Source: Pyrenopolyporus hunteri (taxonomy: Eukaryota; Ascomycota; Sordariomycetes; Xylariales; Hypoxylaceae). From it: DNA of 64,000 nt. The stretch is from the NCBI GenBank assembly GCA_902806595.1, contig CADCXC010000006.1, positions 62,001-126,000 on the forward strand, given 5' to 3'. Below the pieces are notes generated by a model. The model saw only the letters and a program-made list of their open reading frames with translations. It was not told the DNA's origin and did no database searches. Of this stretch, positions 38,101 to 52,357 are shown piece after piece (the first letter of the stretch is position 1; the number at the start of each line of letters is the position of its first letter). The translations under genes were made by a program, and so were the position numbers.

Positions 38101-38740
38101 AATTTAACGAATAAAAATATTAATTAACTTAACGTTCGATTCGAATATACGTAATATTAAAATATTAAAAATAAATTAAATAAATCGTATAAAAAAATTA
38201 ACAATTAAAATTATATAAAATTTAATATTTACGGTTATAATATAAAAATTTTTATTCGAAAATATATCGAAATCGTAAATAAAATATATATGTTATTAAT
38301 ATATATTATTTCCTTTTAAATTTAAAAAAAAAATTAATTTTTTTTATCGATTATCGTATAAATATTAATATAAAAAAAATATATTATTTAATTTATTAAT
38401 TTTTAAATATATTGTTAAATTTTTTAAATAACGACTTATTATATTTTTAATAAATTAAATATCGACAATTTTAAATATAATATACGTTTATTCGAAACCG
38501 TAATAAAACGAAAAAATTTTATAATATTTATCGCGAATATAAACGGTTTCGTTACTTTTTTTTAATAAAATATAAAATTTATAAAATAATATATTATAAA
38601 TTCGAAAAATTCGCTATAAATACGATAAATTATCGTAAAAAAATATTTAATAACTAAAAATTAAAACGATTAAATAAAACTTTAAAATAATATTAATATT
38701 AAAATTATATTATAATTCGATACGATTAATTTAATTTATT
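32151..38740. other. RIP-degraded DNA, content unresolved
   Basis: About 6.6 kb, AT-rich and gene-free. It holds (AAT)n near 33371-33392 and an (AAAAAT)n run at about 34651-34686. I could not pair it with another part of the window by eye. Confidence 0.5.
34651..34686. repeat. (AAAAAT)n microsatellite
   Basis: Six units of AAAAAT/AAATAA. Confidence 0.8.
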
Positions 38741-39858
38741 AAATAATCGAAATTAAAGCTTCGGTCGATTACGCCGTTAAAACCTATATATAAAACCGTA
38801 ATTTTTTAAATCGTAATTTAATTTTTCTTTTTTTTTTATAATATTAACGAAATTTAATTTTTAATTTTTAATATTATACATCGTATTAAATAATTAATAA
38901 AATAAAATAAACTTACGTTTAAATTTTACTTAAATATAAAAATAATATATTTTAACTCGAAAAATACCGTTATTAAATTATAAAAAAAAATTATAACAAT
39001 AAAATTTTTAAATATAATTAAAAACGTTTTAAATTTATTATTTAAATTCGATTAATATATATTTAATTAAATATTTTTAATAATAATATAATAAATATAA
39101 TAAACGAAATTAAAATCGATACTTTTATTATTTAAAATAAAAAATTATAATAATATTAAATACGTATTAAAATATCTAAAATAATAGATTTCGATAAAAA
39201 ATAATATATTTTCATCGATAAAATCTTTATTTAAATCGTTTTAATCGAAATCGAAATTAAAAAAATTAATAAAAAACGGTATAAATGATATAAAAACCGG
39301 CTTTAAACTTATAATAAAAATATATAATATCGAAATAATAATTATAAAATTAAAAAATTATAAAAATTAAATTATTTTAAAAAATAAAATTTAAATAAAA
39401 TTAAATATTATTATAAATTAATAATATCGCTTTAAATAATAAAATTAATTATATAATTTTTTTTAAAATAAATTTAATTAATTCGAATAATAAAATAAAC
39501 GATATTATAAAAGTTTTAATAAAATATAATTAATATTATTAAATTTACATTTAAATAAATTTTAAAATTATATAAATAATAAATTAATACGATTATTATA
39601 ATTAAAATTATTAAAATAATTATAAAATTATTAAATAAAAAATAATATATATATATACCGTTTATTATATATAATATATCGTTTATTTTTTATAAAATAT
39701 TATAAATTTAAAATTAATTTATTATAAAATTAATTAAATTATATTATAAATTTATTATTACTTTAATACGACGTGTAATATTAAAAATTAATAATTAAAT
39801 TTTATTAATATTATAAAAAAAAAAAAAAAAATTAAATCGTAATTTAAAAAACCGCGGT

Positions 39859-40075
39859 TATTAATAAGTACGTACGTAAATAAAGTAAGGAAATAATAGT
39901 AAAAATAATTGCGATGAGATGAGATTAATATTATATAAATTATTTAAGGAGGAAAAATTATTTAATAAAAAAACCGTAGGAAAAATTTCTTTTATATAAG
40001 CGAAAATATATAAATATTTCCTTTTTTTAAAATATATATTACGAAATGGTACGTACATAAATTAATTAATTATTA
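39859..40075 (-). repeat. LTR of copy B (left)
   Basis: 217-bp partner of 45806-46022. It keeps several G residues on the plus strand (GATGAGATGAGATT, AAGGAGGAAAA) that are A in the other copies. Confidence 0.85.
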
Positions 40076-43000
40076 TTTATTTTATTTTTTTTTCGTAATT
40101 AATTAATTGTAAATTGTTAGTTAAATCTTTTATTTTATTTATTTTTTTAATTTTAAGTTAATTTGGTTTTTTTTTATTAGGTTTCGTATAGTTTTATTAG
40201 GGGACGTTTTTATTATTACGTTCGCGGGGTTATACGATTTATAAATTTATCGAATATTATCGATTTTTCGATTTTTATAAGATTATTTTAACGTTATAAA
40301 ATTAATTATTAACTTTTTTTCGTTAATGTTTTTTATTTATATTAAATATTAATATAATAATAAAGAGTCGATATATAAAACGAAAGGGGTTTTAAGGAGT
40401 AATAAACGTTTTAAAATAATATTAATCGTATAATAAATAACGTAATCGATATCGAAACTTTAAACTATTTTATAAATTTTATTAATAAATACGTTACGAA
40501 TAATTCGTTTATATTTAATAAATGATTAATAAATAATATTATTAATAATTTGTATTTTATTATTTCGATTAATAAAATTTTTATTACTTAAAATAATAAT
40601 ATATTCGATTTACGAATTTAAATTTTTATTATTTGCGAAAAATTTATCGATAAAAACATAAAAATATAAATTTTAAGGGTTTAATTTAATATATCGAAAT
40701 TTACATATTTAATTATTTATTTATTATTTAATCTTAACGTTAAAAATTTTAATTTTTTTAAATTCGAATTCGAAGTATTAAATTATCGTAGAGTAATCGA
40801 AAACTACTTCGAATTAATATATAAAAACGATATATATATTTTAAATTTATTACTTTATAAATTTTTTAATTATATCGAAAATTTTAACGTTTAATAATTT
40901 AAATTTTTCGATTTAATCTTTTTAAATAATTATTATATTAAAATTTTTATCGTAAATCGTAATATATAAATTATTAAAATTTTCGATTTCGAAATTTATA
41001 ATTTTTTAAAAGTATGTTTTAATTTTAACTTTATTAAAAGTTTTATTTTTAACGATAAAAAAATTTATAATATTAACATTAAAAATATTATTTATTTAAA
41101 AATTAATAAATTCGAATAAATTTAAATTTATTATAAATAAGTAGGGATCGAAAACTAATAATTTTATTCGTAATTTTTATTAATAATAACATAAATAAAT
41201 TTTAAATTAATAAATATTTAACTTTATAAAACTATATAAAAATTTAATTATTTATAATAAAATTCCTTTAAAATATTTATTTTTAAATTTAATTAATAAA
41301 TATATAAAAATAATTTTTTATATTAATGTTTTAAATTAAGTATAAATTATTATAATATTTCGGATTATAATTTTTATTTTTTTACGATATAATATAAACG
41401 TTAAAATTAATATAATATATTAATTAACTTTTTAAATGATAAATACGTACGTTATAATATATTTTTTATCGAAATTATTATAATTTTAAATTATTAAGCG
41501 AAATTTTTCGTATAACGTAACGATATTTTTACTTTTAATTTTATAAATTATTCGTAATTTAAAAATCGTGGCGTTTCGATATATAATTATATTATAAATT
41601 TTTAAGTGTAAAATATTTTTTTCGAATAAAACGTTAAGTTTTTTTATATTTAATATTTCGTAAAATTTCCTTTATATAATAATCTTTTTATCCGCTTATA
41701 ATTTAATAATAAAAATAAAATTTTCCTACTTTTTATTAATAATATATAATTTAATAATATAAGAAAAATTATTAATATATATAAAATTTTCCTTCGAAAT
41801 AATTTAATAATTATCGAAATTAAAAATTAACATCGATAATTTAATTTTAAATTTTTTAAATAATACGAAATCTTTTCTAAATTAAATATACGACTTAATA
41901 TAAAAATTTTTAAACGTAAATATCCCGTTCGAAACATTAAAAATAACGGTAACATCTTTATTTAATATTATAATAACTTTATAAAAGTTTTTTTATCTTT
42001 TTTTTTTTTTATAGACGAATAGTTTATTATCGATAAGGAGTAATATGAAAAAAATCTTTTATATATTAAAATTATTACGTATATTTAAAGTATTTTTTAT
42101 AAAACGTTATATTTTAATCTTTTTAATTTTCGTTATTATTTTTTAAATAGTTTATATTTTTTAAATTTATATAAAAATAGAAAATAAATTTATATTAATC
42201 TTAAAGTAAACGTTAAATATAAAAAATATAGGTACGAAATTATTAAAATTAATTATATCGTTAATTATTTTAATAATTATTTATAAATAAATTATACATA
42301 AATTTAAACCTTAAAATTCATCGATAATAATTTCGTACATTTTATAAATAAAGTCGTAATACTTTTCGACTTTATTAATAAATTAATATATTTTAATAAA
42401 TACTTAATAATATATAACTTTAATAATATAGATTTTATTTCGAAATTTAATATTATCGAAATTCGTATCGATATTATATATAATAATATTTAAGGATTCG
42501 AAATAAATATTAATTTAATATTATTTTAATATATTTTAAATTTTTTTAATAAATATAATTTTTATAAAACGAATAACTTAAAATCTTATAATAATATTAA
42601 CTATATATAAAATAAAACGTTTATTTAAATATATAATATTAATAATAACTTCGTAATTAAAATCTATATTAAGATTTTTTAAATTAAACCTAAATTTTTA
42701 AAAAACTTTACCTTTAATTTAATAATAATAATAAAATTTATTAATTTTTTTAATATTTTTAATATCGATGTTATAACTTATCTTATCTAAAAAAATATAT
42801 AATTTAATTATAAAAAAGTAATTAAATCGAATATAAATACGACATAACTTAAATTTCGTAAAAAAAATCGTATTATCGAAATAAAACTATAAATATTTCT
42901 ATTTATAAATAATAATAACGATAATACCATTTTTTTCGATTAATTAATTTGTAACATTATTTAAATAAACGTTTAATCGATTTATATTTTTTAAATATAT

Positions 43001-45805
43001 AAAAAACGAAATGTTTAAATTTATAACATAAAAATCGATTAATTTAAATAAAACATTAACTATAATTATTTTTAATGATTTAATTAAAAATCCGTCTCTA
43101 AATTTAATATTAATTTTATCGATTTAATTATTATTTATTTTAAAATTTCGATCGAAAAAATTTCTTATAAAAATTTAATATTAATTTTTCCTTATAATAA
43201 ATATTTTAATTACATTAATATCGAAAATAATACTTTAAAAAATATCTTTAATATATCGATTTAAAATAAATATAATATTATTTTTTAATTTATTAATAAA
43301 AAAATAACGAAAAATAATTCGATATTAATATATTTAATTTATTAAATATATCGTAATTAATTAATATTAAAAATCGACTTTTTCTATTTCGAAAACGGCG
43401 ACGTTTTAATCGTCGTTTTTCGACTTCGAATTTTTTTATTTAATATTTTTATAACCCGTTAAAAACATAATATATTTACTTTTATTTTTAACTTTTTAAA
43501 CTCGTTAACGTCTTTTAACTTTTTTTTATTTATTTTCGAGATATTTAATAAATTAATATCTTTTTTTTTATATATTTAATAATAATACTTTTAAATTTAA
43601 ATCGTTTTTTTCGACTAATATCGACCGCTTTTATTACTATAATAATACTTTCGTTTAATATAAAATTAATCGAAATTTTCGTTATTATCGTTATTAATTA
43701 AAAACTAATATATTTTTTTAATATTTTCGAAAATATCGATTAATATACGAAATTTATTAATTAATTTTTCGAATTAATATAACGAAATAAATAAAATATA
43801 TTATAATTAAAATACGTTATAAATAATATATTATATAATTGCGATAAATTATTGTTTATTCTTAAAATTATTTCTAAAAATACGTTAATATAATATTAAT
43901 TTATTTAATATTATTTATAATATTTTAAAATTAAATTTTCCCTCGTTTTTTCTTTTAATTTTAATATTAAAAAAAATAATTAAAATTTAATTATAATAAT
44001 ATTAAACTTTATTTTACTTCGTATTAAAATATCGTTTTATAATTAAATATATATCCGTAAAATATTAATAATAAAATACGTTATATAAAAAATAAATAAC
44101 TACTCGTTTAATAAAAATAATATAAAATATAATATAAAATTAAATTTAACGAATTTTAATCGTATAATATACGTTTAAAAAAAAATAAAACTTATTTTTT
44201 AAAACGTTATAAAGTTTTTCGATATAATTATTTTTATTATTTTAAACTTTTTTAAAATAACTAACGATAATAAAAAGATATATTTTATTAAAAATTTAAG
44301 TAAAAAAAAACGTTATAATAAGTATTATTTTATTAATTTTCGATAAATATAAGTACGAAAATCGATTTAATTAATAAAAATTATAAAATTATTTAAGAAA
44401 AAAAATCGTAATTTTCGATATAATAATTTCCTCCTTTTAATATAACGTTTAATAAAACCGTTAATATTATATATAAATTATTTAATAACGATTCGAAAAG
44501 TCCATAAATATTTTCCGATAATAAAAATTAAAGTTATTTTTTTCGTATAAAATTAAAAATATATCATTAATTATACTTTTATAATTTAATATAAATTAAA
44601 ATAATAAAATATTAATTAATCGTAATAATTTAAAAAAACGCAATTATTTTTTATAAAGTCGAGGTAAAAAAAATAAATATATTAAATATTTAAAATTTCG
44701 ATTAATTATATAAATTATTTTAATTATTTTAAAAGTTAAATAAAATTAACGATAAAGGTTTAAATATTAATTATTAAAAAAATTATATTATAAAAAATTA
44801 CGATAAAAAAAGCGATAAAATATAAAATATAAACGATAAATTATTAAAAATAATAGGTAATAAATATATTTATTACGAAAATAATTTTTAATATTATCGA
44901 AACGATATTAATAATAATTTTATCGAAATAATAAATATTATCGGATTCGAATTTTCGTATTCGATTAATTAATTAAACGTTTAAAAAACGAAAAACCGTA
45001 GCCGTTATTATATTGTAATATATATATATATCGATATAAATAATTTCGAATAAATTATATTTTTTTCGATTCGATATATAAACATTTTTTATGTTAACAT
45101 ATTAAATTATTTTTATTTTATTTTTATTAACTCGTCGTTATTTTACTTTAATGGCTTACGTAATAATAAAAAATTTATTAAAAATTTAATAACATTAATA
45201 TTATTTTTATCTATATAAATGTTTTTTTATATTAACGTAATTTTTAAAATCGAATATAATTAACGTAATATAATTTAAAAATTATTTAAAATAAAACCCT
45301 TAAAACGCTTTTAAAATTTTTTTATAATTTTTTTAATTATACGAATATATAATTTATTTTTATTTGTTACGTTTAAATTTATTAATATAATTAATATTTA
45401 CGTAGCTTTTTATTAAAAATTAATAATTTATAAGTTTATTTTTTTTTATTTTATTATTATAAAGTTAAAATATTTAATAAAAAAAGTCGAAGTAATTAAA
45501 TAACTAAGGATATATTTAATTAAAATTTTAAATTTATTTATATTTTTTTACTTAACGAAATTAAATTTTTTTTCGTAAATTTACGTTTAAATCGAATTTT
45601 TAATTTCTTATAATATAATAAATATTATAAGTTTAAAAAAATTTAATATAATAAAACGATATCTTAACATAAATAAAAAAATATCGTATAAAAAAAAAAT
45701 ATTATTATCGCGTATATTATTACGATAAAAATCTTTTATATTATTATAATAATAACTTTTTTAACTTTATTAATTTATATTATTAACTTTAATAACATTA
45801 ATTAA

Positions 45806-46022
45806 TATTAATAGATACGTACGTAAATAAAATAAAAAAATAATAATAAAAATAATCGTAATAAAATAAAATTAATATTATATAAATTATTTAAAAAAAA
45901 AAAACTATTTAATAAAAAGATCGTAAAAAAAATCTCTTTTATATAAACGAAAATATATAAGTACTTCTTCCTTTTAAAATACGTACTACGAAGTGGTACG
46001 TACATAAATTAATTAATTATTA
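45806..46022 (-). repeat. LTR of copy B (right)
   Basis: 217-bp partner of 39859-40075. Near its end the site TACGTACTACGAAGTGGTACGTA keeps one intact hairpin arm (GTGGTACGT) and one with a single C-to-T change. Confidence 0.85.
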
Positions 46023-46339
46023 ACGGTTTTATATATAAACTTCGACGGTACATTCGATCGAAACTTCGATATCGATTATTTAATAAAATTAAACTTACCG
46101 CATTAAATCGTAATATATTTAATATTAAATAAAATATAATCGAAATTATTAAATTTATATTAACGAATATTTTAAAACGATATAAATTATTAATTAATAT
46201 AATATTTATAAAAATTATTAAAATAATTATAAAAATATTATAAAAGTAAAAATAAAAATTTATAATATATATTTTATTTATATAAAAATAACTTATAAAA
46301 ATAACTTCGTTATTTTTTTTTATAAATTTTACCATTTTA

Positions 46340-46395
46340 AAAATTACGATTTAACTTTTATTTCTTTTTTTTTTATAATATTAATATAAAATATA
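46340..46395 (+). mobile_element. Small fragment of element X
   Basis: AAAAATTACGATTTAACTTT followed by a T tract and TTATAATATTAATATAAAA repeats the subterminal part of X shortly after X's own right end. The context is too mutated to define borders. Confidence 0.35.
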
Positions 46396-47602
46396 CATTT
46401 ATTAAATAAATAAATATTTATTCATTTAAATAATTTTTTAAAATTCGAATCCGTAATAATTTAAAACTAAAATAAATTTTTTATATAATTTAACATTTGA
46501 TTATTTTTAATAATTTACTTAAATATTTATTTAAATATTTAATATATTTTTTTATTATTTTATTATTAAATTTATAGTTTAAATTATATTTTTTATTTAT
46601 ATATTAAATATATATATAATAAATATTAATAAATATAATTATTAAAATTATTATAAAAAAAGTTTAATTATTTTTATAATTATAATTAAACGTTAATAAT
46701 TATTTTTAATATAATCATTTTTATTTATTTAATTAAAATATTTAATTTTATTATTTATTATATATTAAATAAAAATACTTCGTATAATAATAATATTATA
46801 ATAATTAATTAATTATTATAATTAATAATATTATTATTTATATTATATTTATATTATATATTTTATTATTAATATTTTATTTAAAATAACCTTTTTTACG
46901 TTAATTTTATATATTTACCTTTTATATATTATAAACTTCGAATAATTTTAACTTTATTTTCGAAGTTAAAAAATTTTAATTATTTTAATCGTAATTAATA
47001 TATTTATACTTTATTATATTATTATTTAAATATATTTATTATAATATACATTTTTTTAACGAAAAAAAATTTTAAAGTTTAAAATTTTTTTTATATTTAA
47101 TTAATAAAAATTCGTTAATAATTAAAATAAAACGAAATATAATTATAAAACCGCATTTAAATTAATCGTTTATTATTATTATCGTTTTTTAAAACTTTTA
47201 AAAAAATTATTATTAAAATCGAAATAATAAAAAAATTTAACGATTATATTTTTTCGACGTATTAATTATTATATATATTAATTATATTTTTAATATCGTT
47301 TTTTATATATTAAATAAATAATAAAATTAAAATTTTTATTAAAAAAAATTAAAATATAAAAATAAATTTATTTTTAAAAAAATAATAATATAAATAAAAA
47401 TTTATTTTAAAATAATATTTCGATAATATATTTATAAAATAATTTATAAAATAACGTTACGTTTTAAATATAAAATTAAATTTTCGTCTTCGAAATTAAA
47501 AATATATTTTATATAAAAATTTCCTTAAATAAACGTTTTTAAATTATTTTAATTAAATTTTTATTTTTTATTATCGTAAATATCGATTATTTAAAAAAAT
47601 AA
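46396..47602. other. RIP-degraded DNA, content unresolved
   Basis: AT-rich, gene-free stretch between element X and the second foldback element. Confidence 0.5.
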
Positions 47603-48361
47603 TAATATTCGTATTATTATTTTTTATTATTCGTATTATTAATACATTAAAATATATTTTATATTTAATAATTTTACATATAAATTTATATATAATCGTA
47701 TTAATATATAATGTATACTTTATATACTTTTTTAATCGATTTAATTTTTACTATATTTTTTAATAAATTTTATTATATCTTATTTATTTTAAAAATGTAA
47801 AATATAAAAAATAAATCGTTAATTTCGCTTTAATTAAATTTTTTTAATGGTATAGGTTTTATATCGATGTATATTTTATTTTAAAAGTTATTTAAATATA
47901 AAGTTAATTTTAAAAAGGTATTTAAAGGTGTACGTAATAATTAAGGGTAGTTATATAATCCTTTTTTATAATCGTATACCCCTTTAATATTCGTATAAAA
48001 TTAAATATATATTCGAATAACTTTAAAAATAAAGTATGTATCGATATAAAATTTATATTATTAAAAAAATTTAATTAAAGCGAAATTAACGATTTATTTT
48101 TTATATTTTACATCTTTAAAATAGGTGGGATATAATGGGATTTATAATGGGATTTATAATGAAAGTTATATTTAATTTAATATATACGAAAAATTTAATC
48201 GAAAAAGCGTATTTATCCTCGAAAAAACTATTTAATTTCTTACATTTTTATATAAAAATCCGTTAATAAGGTCGAGTAAAAAATAAGAGATATACTTTTT
48301 ATATTAATAATACGAATAAAGGCTCGATATTAAAAATAAATAGTACGAATATTAATGTTTA
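47603..48361. mobile_element. Foldback/MITE-like element Y, copy 2 (759 bp)
   Basis: Same length, orientation and internal inverted arms as 13778-14536. This copy keeps more G on the plus strand: ATAGGTGGGATATAATGGGA and a doubled GGGATTTATAAT occur where copy 1 reads AATAAGTAAAATATAATAAA. It therefore reveals the pre-mutation sequence better. Both copies end in ATGTTTA and then diverge. Confidence 0.75.
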
Positions 48362-51300
48362 TTTAAAAAATATTAACATTACATTATATTAATTAATATC
48401 GCGTCGTTTTTTTATATTTAATGTCGTTATTAAATATGAAATTATCGTTAATAATTAATTTTTTTAATAATTTATTTTATAAAATATTAAATTATAAAAT
48501 AAATATATTAATTAAAAAAGCGAAAAAATAAAAAATTAAATTTTTAAAAATTTAATTAAAATAATAAACTTCGATATATTTAATTAAATAATAATAAATA
48601 ATATATTAATAACGTTAAATTTATATAATTATAAAGTAAAATCGAAGATAAAAATAAATATAAATAATCGAAATAAAACCGGTAAATTAAATATAAATAT
48701 ATAATTAATAAATTTTTTTTTTATTTTAATTTATTAAAAATTAAAAATTAATTTCTTTAAAACCGTCGAATTAATTTATATCTTATTAATAAAAATAATA
48801 AAACATAATTTTATATTATTTTTATCGTTAAAAATAACTCGAATATTAAATTTATTTTTATTATTTTTAAGTAATAAAAATAATATAAATCGCGTTTAAA
48901 ATTCGAAAAAATTATTAAATTTCGTATTTCCGTTCGATTTATATCGTATATTTAAAATTATAAAAGTTTTTTTTATTAATTATATCGTAAATTAAATTTA
49001 TTTTTTAAATTAAAAAAAGTTTATTTACGGGAATATATATTTATTATTTATTAAATTAAATTAATTAAATATTATATATTCGTAATATTAAATTTAATTT
49101 TATTATATAAAAAATTATAAATTAATAAAAACCGCCGAAAAAAATTAACATTAATAAAATCGAATATTATTATTTTAATTATAAAATAAATTTAAAAAAT
49201 AAACGCGATAATTTTTTAAATTATTTTTTTTTTCGATATTATATCTATCCTTAAAAAATATACTCGAATATATTTTTTATTTATAATAAAATCGATAATC
49301 GACTTTATTTTAAAATTAAATATTAATTAAAAAATGCTTTATTTATTAAATATTATAATTTATATATTTTTATCATATATATAATAAATATTAAATCGTT
49401 TTTTTAAAATAAAATAAATAATAATTATTATTTAAATATTCGTTAATATTAATTAAATATTTTAAAAATTATTTTTAATGTTAATTTATTCGATTATCCG
49501 CTTTAATTAATAATTATTTAATACGTTTTCATTAATTATTAACTTATTAAATATATAAAAAAAAATATTTAACTTTAAAAATAAATTTAAATAAAATATT
49601 TTAATATCGTTTCGAAATTATATTTTATATTATATAAAGTTTAAAAATAATAAAAAAATATAAAAAAATAAAATCTACTTTAATCGCGTCGAATTTTCGA
49701 ATATTATTATTTAATAAAATGTAAATATTAAATATTAAATAAATATTAAATTATTTTTATAATACGCTTATATAAAATCGAAAATAATAAAAAATTTTTA
49801 TCGTAATATTTATTAAAGTTTTTTTATAAAATATATATTTTATTAAAAATATATTTTACTTTTATAAAATAAACATTTTTATTAAAGATTTTTTATAAAT
49901 TTAAAACATATATAATTAATGTATTAATTAACCTTTAAAATTCGAAAAAAACTTAATTATTACATTAAAAAAATATTTAAATAATAAAAAATTTTCTTCG
50001 AAATATAAAATATATATCGATTAATAAAAATGAAAAATTAAAACCGTTTATAATAAAAAAAAATTTATTATTAAATCGAATTAAATATTTTTATAAATAA
50101 ATTAATTAAATAAAAAATTCTTTAATCGTAAAATTAAACTTTATAATTATAATATATTTTTTAATTTAATTATCGTATAAAAAATATAAAATTAAAAAAA
50201 AATTAATAATATAAAAAATATTAAAATTTAATAAAATTAATATTTAATGTTTTTAAATAATAAAATAATTATAAAAGTATTACGTAATACACGAATAAAA
50301 TAAACCTTTTTTTTTTTCGTTTTTTTTTTAAAATTAATTTTTTATATATATATTTTTTTTTATAAATTTATATATACGTTCGAATTATATATATAAAATA
50401 TAAATATTTTTATTTAATAAATGCCATTTATATTATATAATAAATAATTAAAATTTCGATTAAATTTTATTAAAATATAATATAAATTAATAAATATAAT
50501 TTTTTTTAAAACTTATTTTTTATTAATATTCGTATTTAAAATATAAATTAACTTAAAAATAATTAATATAAATATATTATTTTAAAAATTATTACGTTTT
50601 ATTATCGTTTAAAATACGATTCGAAAATTTTATTAATTTATTTTTAAATTATTATATATTTATATATTCGAATTATTTTTATAATATATAATATTAAAAT
50701 TAAATAAAATTTATATAAAATTATAAAATAATATATTCGTAATATTTTATCCCTTTTAAATAACTTTATTTTCATTATTTTATTTTTTTTAATAATATAA
50801 TAAAAATTTATTATTTAATATATATTTTTTAAAAAAATATCATTTATTAATTACGTTAATTTTAATAAAAAAATTAAAATATATTATTTTATATATTTAA
50901 ATATACGTATAAATAAATAAATTCGATTTTTATAATTATATATAATTTTTATTAACGTTAAATAATTATTATTTTAACCGTTAATATTTAACATATAATT
51001 ATAAAAGTTCGAATTTTTCATTTTATCGATATCGTTTATATATTATTAAATTAATAACATTTAAAATTTTATTATATTTTTTACTCGATTTTCCTTTAAA
51101 AAATTAATTTAAAAAAAAGTTAATTTATCGAAAAATACCCGTTTCTAAATATAATATCGTATTCGTTTTTAAAATCGAATTATTAATATTTTTAAATAAA
51201 AAAATAAATTTATTAATTATATAAAAACTTTTAACTTTATTAATAATAAATTAAATTTTAATTAAAACTAAATAAAAACTTTTAATTAAAATTTAATAAA

Positions 51301-52357
51301 AAATTATTTTTTTTAATTTATATTATACGTTTTTTATTTATTTATTAATAACGATTATAAATAATTTAAAATAAAAAAAAATACCGATATATTCGATTTT
51401 ATTATTTAAATTTCAACGAAAATTTAAAAAATACTTATTAATAAAATTATTAATTATATAATTAACGATTTAAATATATAATTACTTCTATTAAATTTTA
51501 TTAATATTATCGAATTTATTAAATTAATTATATTTATTTATAATTAAAAGTTAAATAAATTTTATTTTTTAATAATTATATTTATAATCGAAGTTAAAAA
51601 TATCGTAAATTAAAATTTATATAATATTAATCGTTAATTAATAATTATAAGAATAAATTTTAATTAAATTATTTTAATTAAATCGATTTTTAATAAATTT
51701 TAATTATTTACGTTATAATAATTAATATCGTTTTATTTTTAAAATATATTTATACGAATTATAAAATAAAATAAAATTTTTTTCGACATTATATTATTAT
51801 ATTTAATTATTTTTATAACGTTTATATAAAATGTTATTATAATAACGATAAAAATAAATATTTATATTAATTTAATACGTATTAAATTTAATATCGATTT
51901 AATAAATTATTATTTTAATTATATTTAATAAATATATTTAAATGTATTAAATTAATCGATATATTTAAAATAATTTTTATTTTATTATTAATATATATCG
52001 ATAATAAATAAATTATTTAATAATAATATATTTTAAATATTACGTTTAAAACGATTAAAAATTTTAAAATATAATTATTTATTATAATAAATTAAATTAA
52101 ATAATTTAAACGTTAAAATTTAATAATAATATCGTAAAATAATTTCGTAAATAAATTAATTAAATTATTAATTTAAATTATATTTTAACATTTAAAATTA
52201 TAATAAAATAATTTTTAAATTTATTATAATTATAATAAAAAATAACGTTAAAATATATTATAATTATAATAATAAATAACGTTAAAATTTACTAATTATT
52301 ATAGTAACAGTTAGCATTAATTATATAATAAAAACGTAATATATATTTTATATAAAC
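48362..52357. other. RIP-degraded DNA, content unresolved
   Basis: About 4 kb of AT-rich sequence up to the right edge repeat. No gene or repeat partner recognised. Confidence 0.55.

Larger units (their letters stand above)
39859..46022 (-). mobile_element. LTR retrotransposon copy B, RIP-degraded, nested in element X (6164 bp)
   Basis: Direct LTRs are 39859-40075 and 45806-46022 (217 bp each). The flanking 5-mers are GCGGT (39854-39858) and ACGGT (46023-46027): one target duplication with a single G-to-A change. Its interior (40076-45805) aligns with that of copy A, for instance 40420-40520 with 17400-17500. Copy B keeps more G and C than A (TTAGGGGACG, CGCGGGGTTA near 40195-40235), so it was mutated less or is younger. 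The T-rich stretch after the left LTR again suggests minus orientation. No readable polyprotein remains. Confidence 0.87.
38741..46080. mobile_element. Element X with long inverted repeats, interrupted by LTR retrotransposon B
   Basis: The left inverted repeat is 38741-38895 (AATAATCGAAATTAAAGC, GCCGTTAAAACCTATATAT, AAACCGTAATTTTTTAAATC, then a T tract and TTATAATATTAACGAAATTT). The inner part of its partner is at 39765-39858 in inverse orientation. The rest of the partner (ACGGTTTTATATATAAAC to CGATTATT) appears only beyond LTR element B, at 46023-46080. Without B the element is about 1.17 kb with arms of roughly 150 bp. The inverse similarity may extend a little further out (towards 38715 and 46105). 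No transposase frame survives; it could be a MITE or a deleted TIR transposon. Confidence 0.65.

Noticed and set aside
22784..46005. Conserved 65-73-residue hydrophobic frames (16190, 22784, 39861, 45808)
   Set aside because: They look like a small protein family, but each lies wholly inside an LTR. Their similarity is that of the LTR DNA and their composition is what AT-rich sequence encodes.
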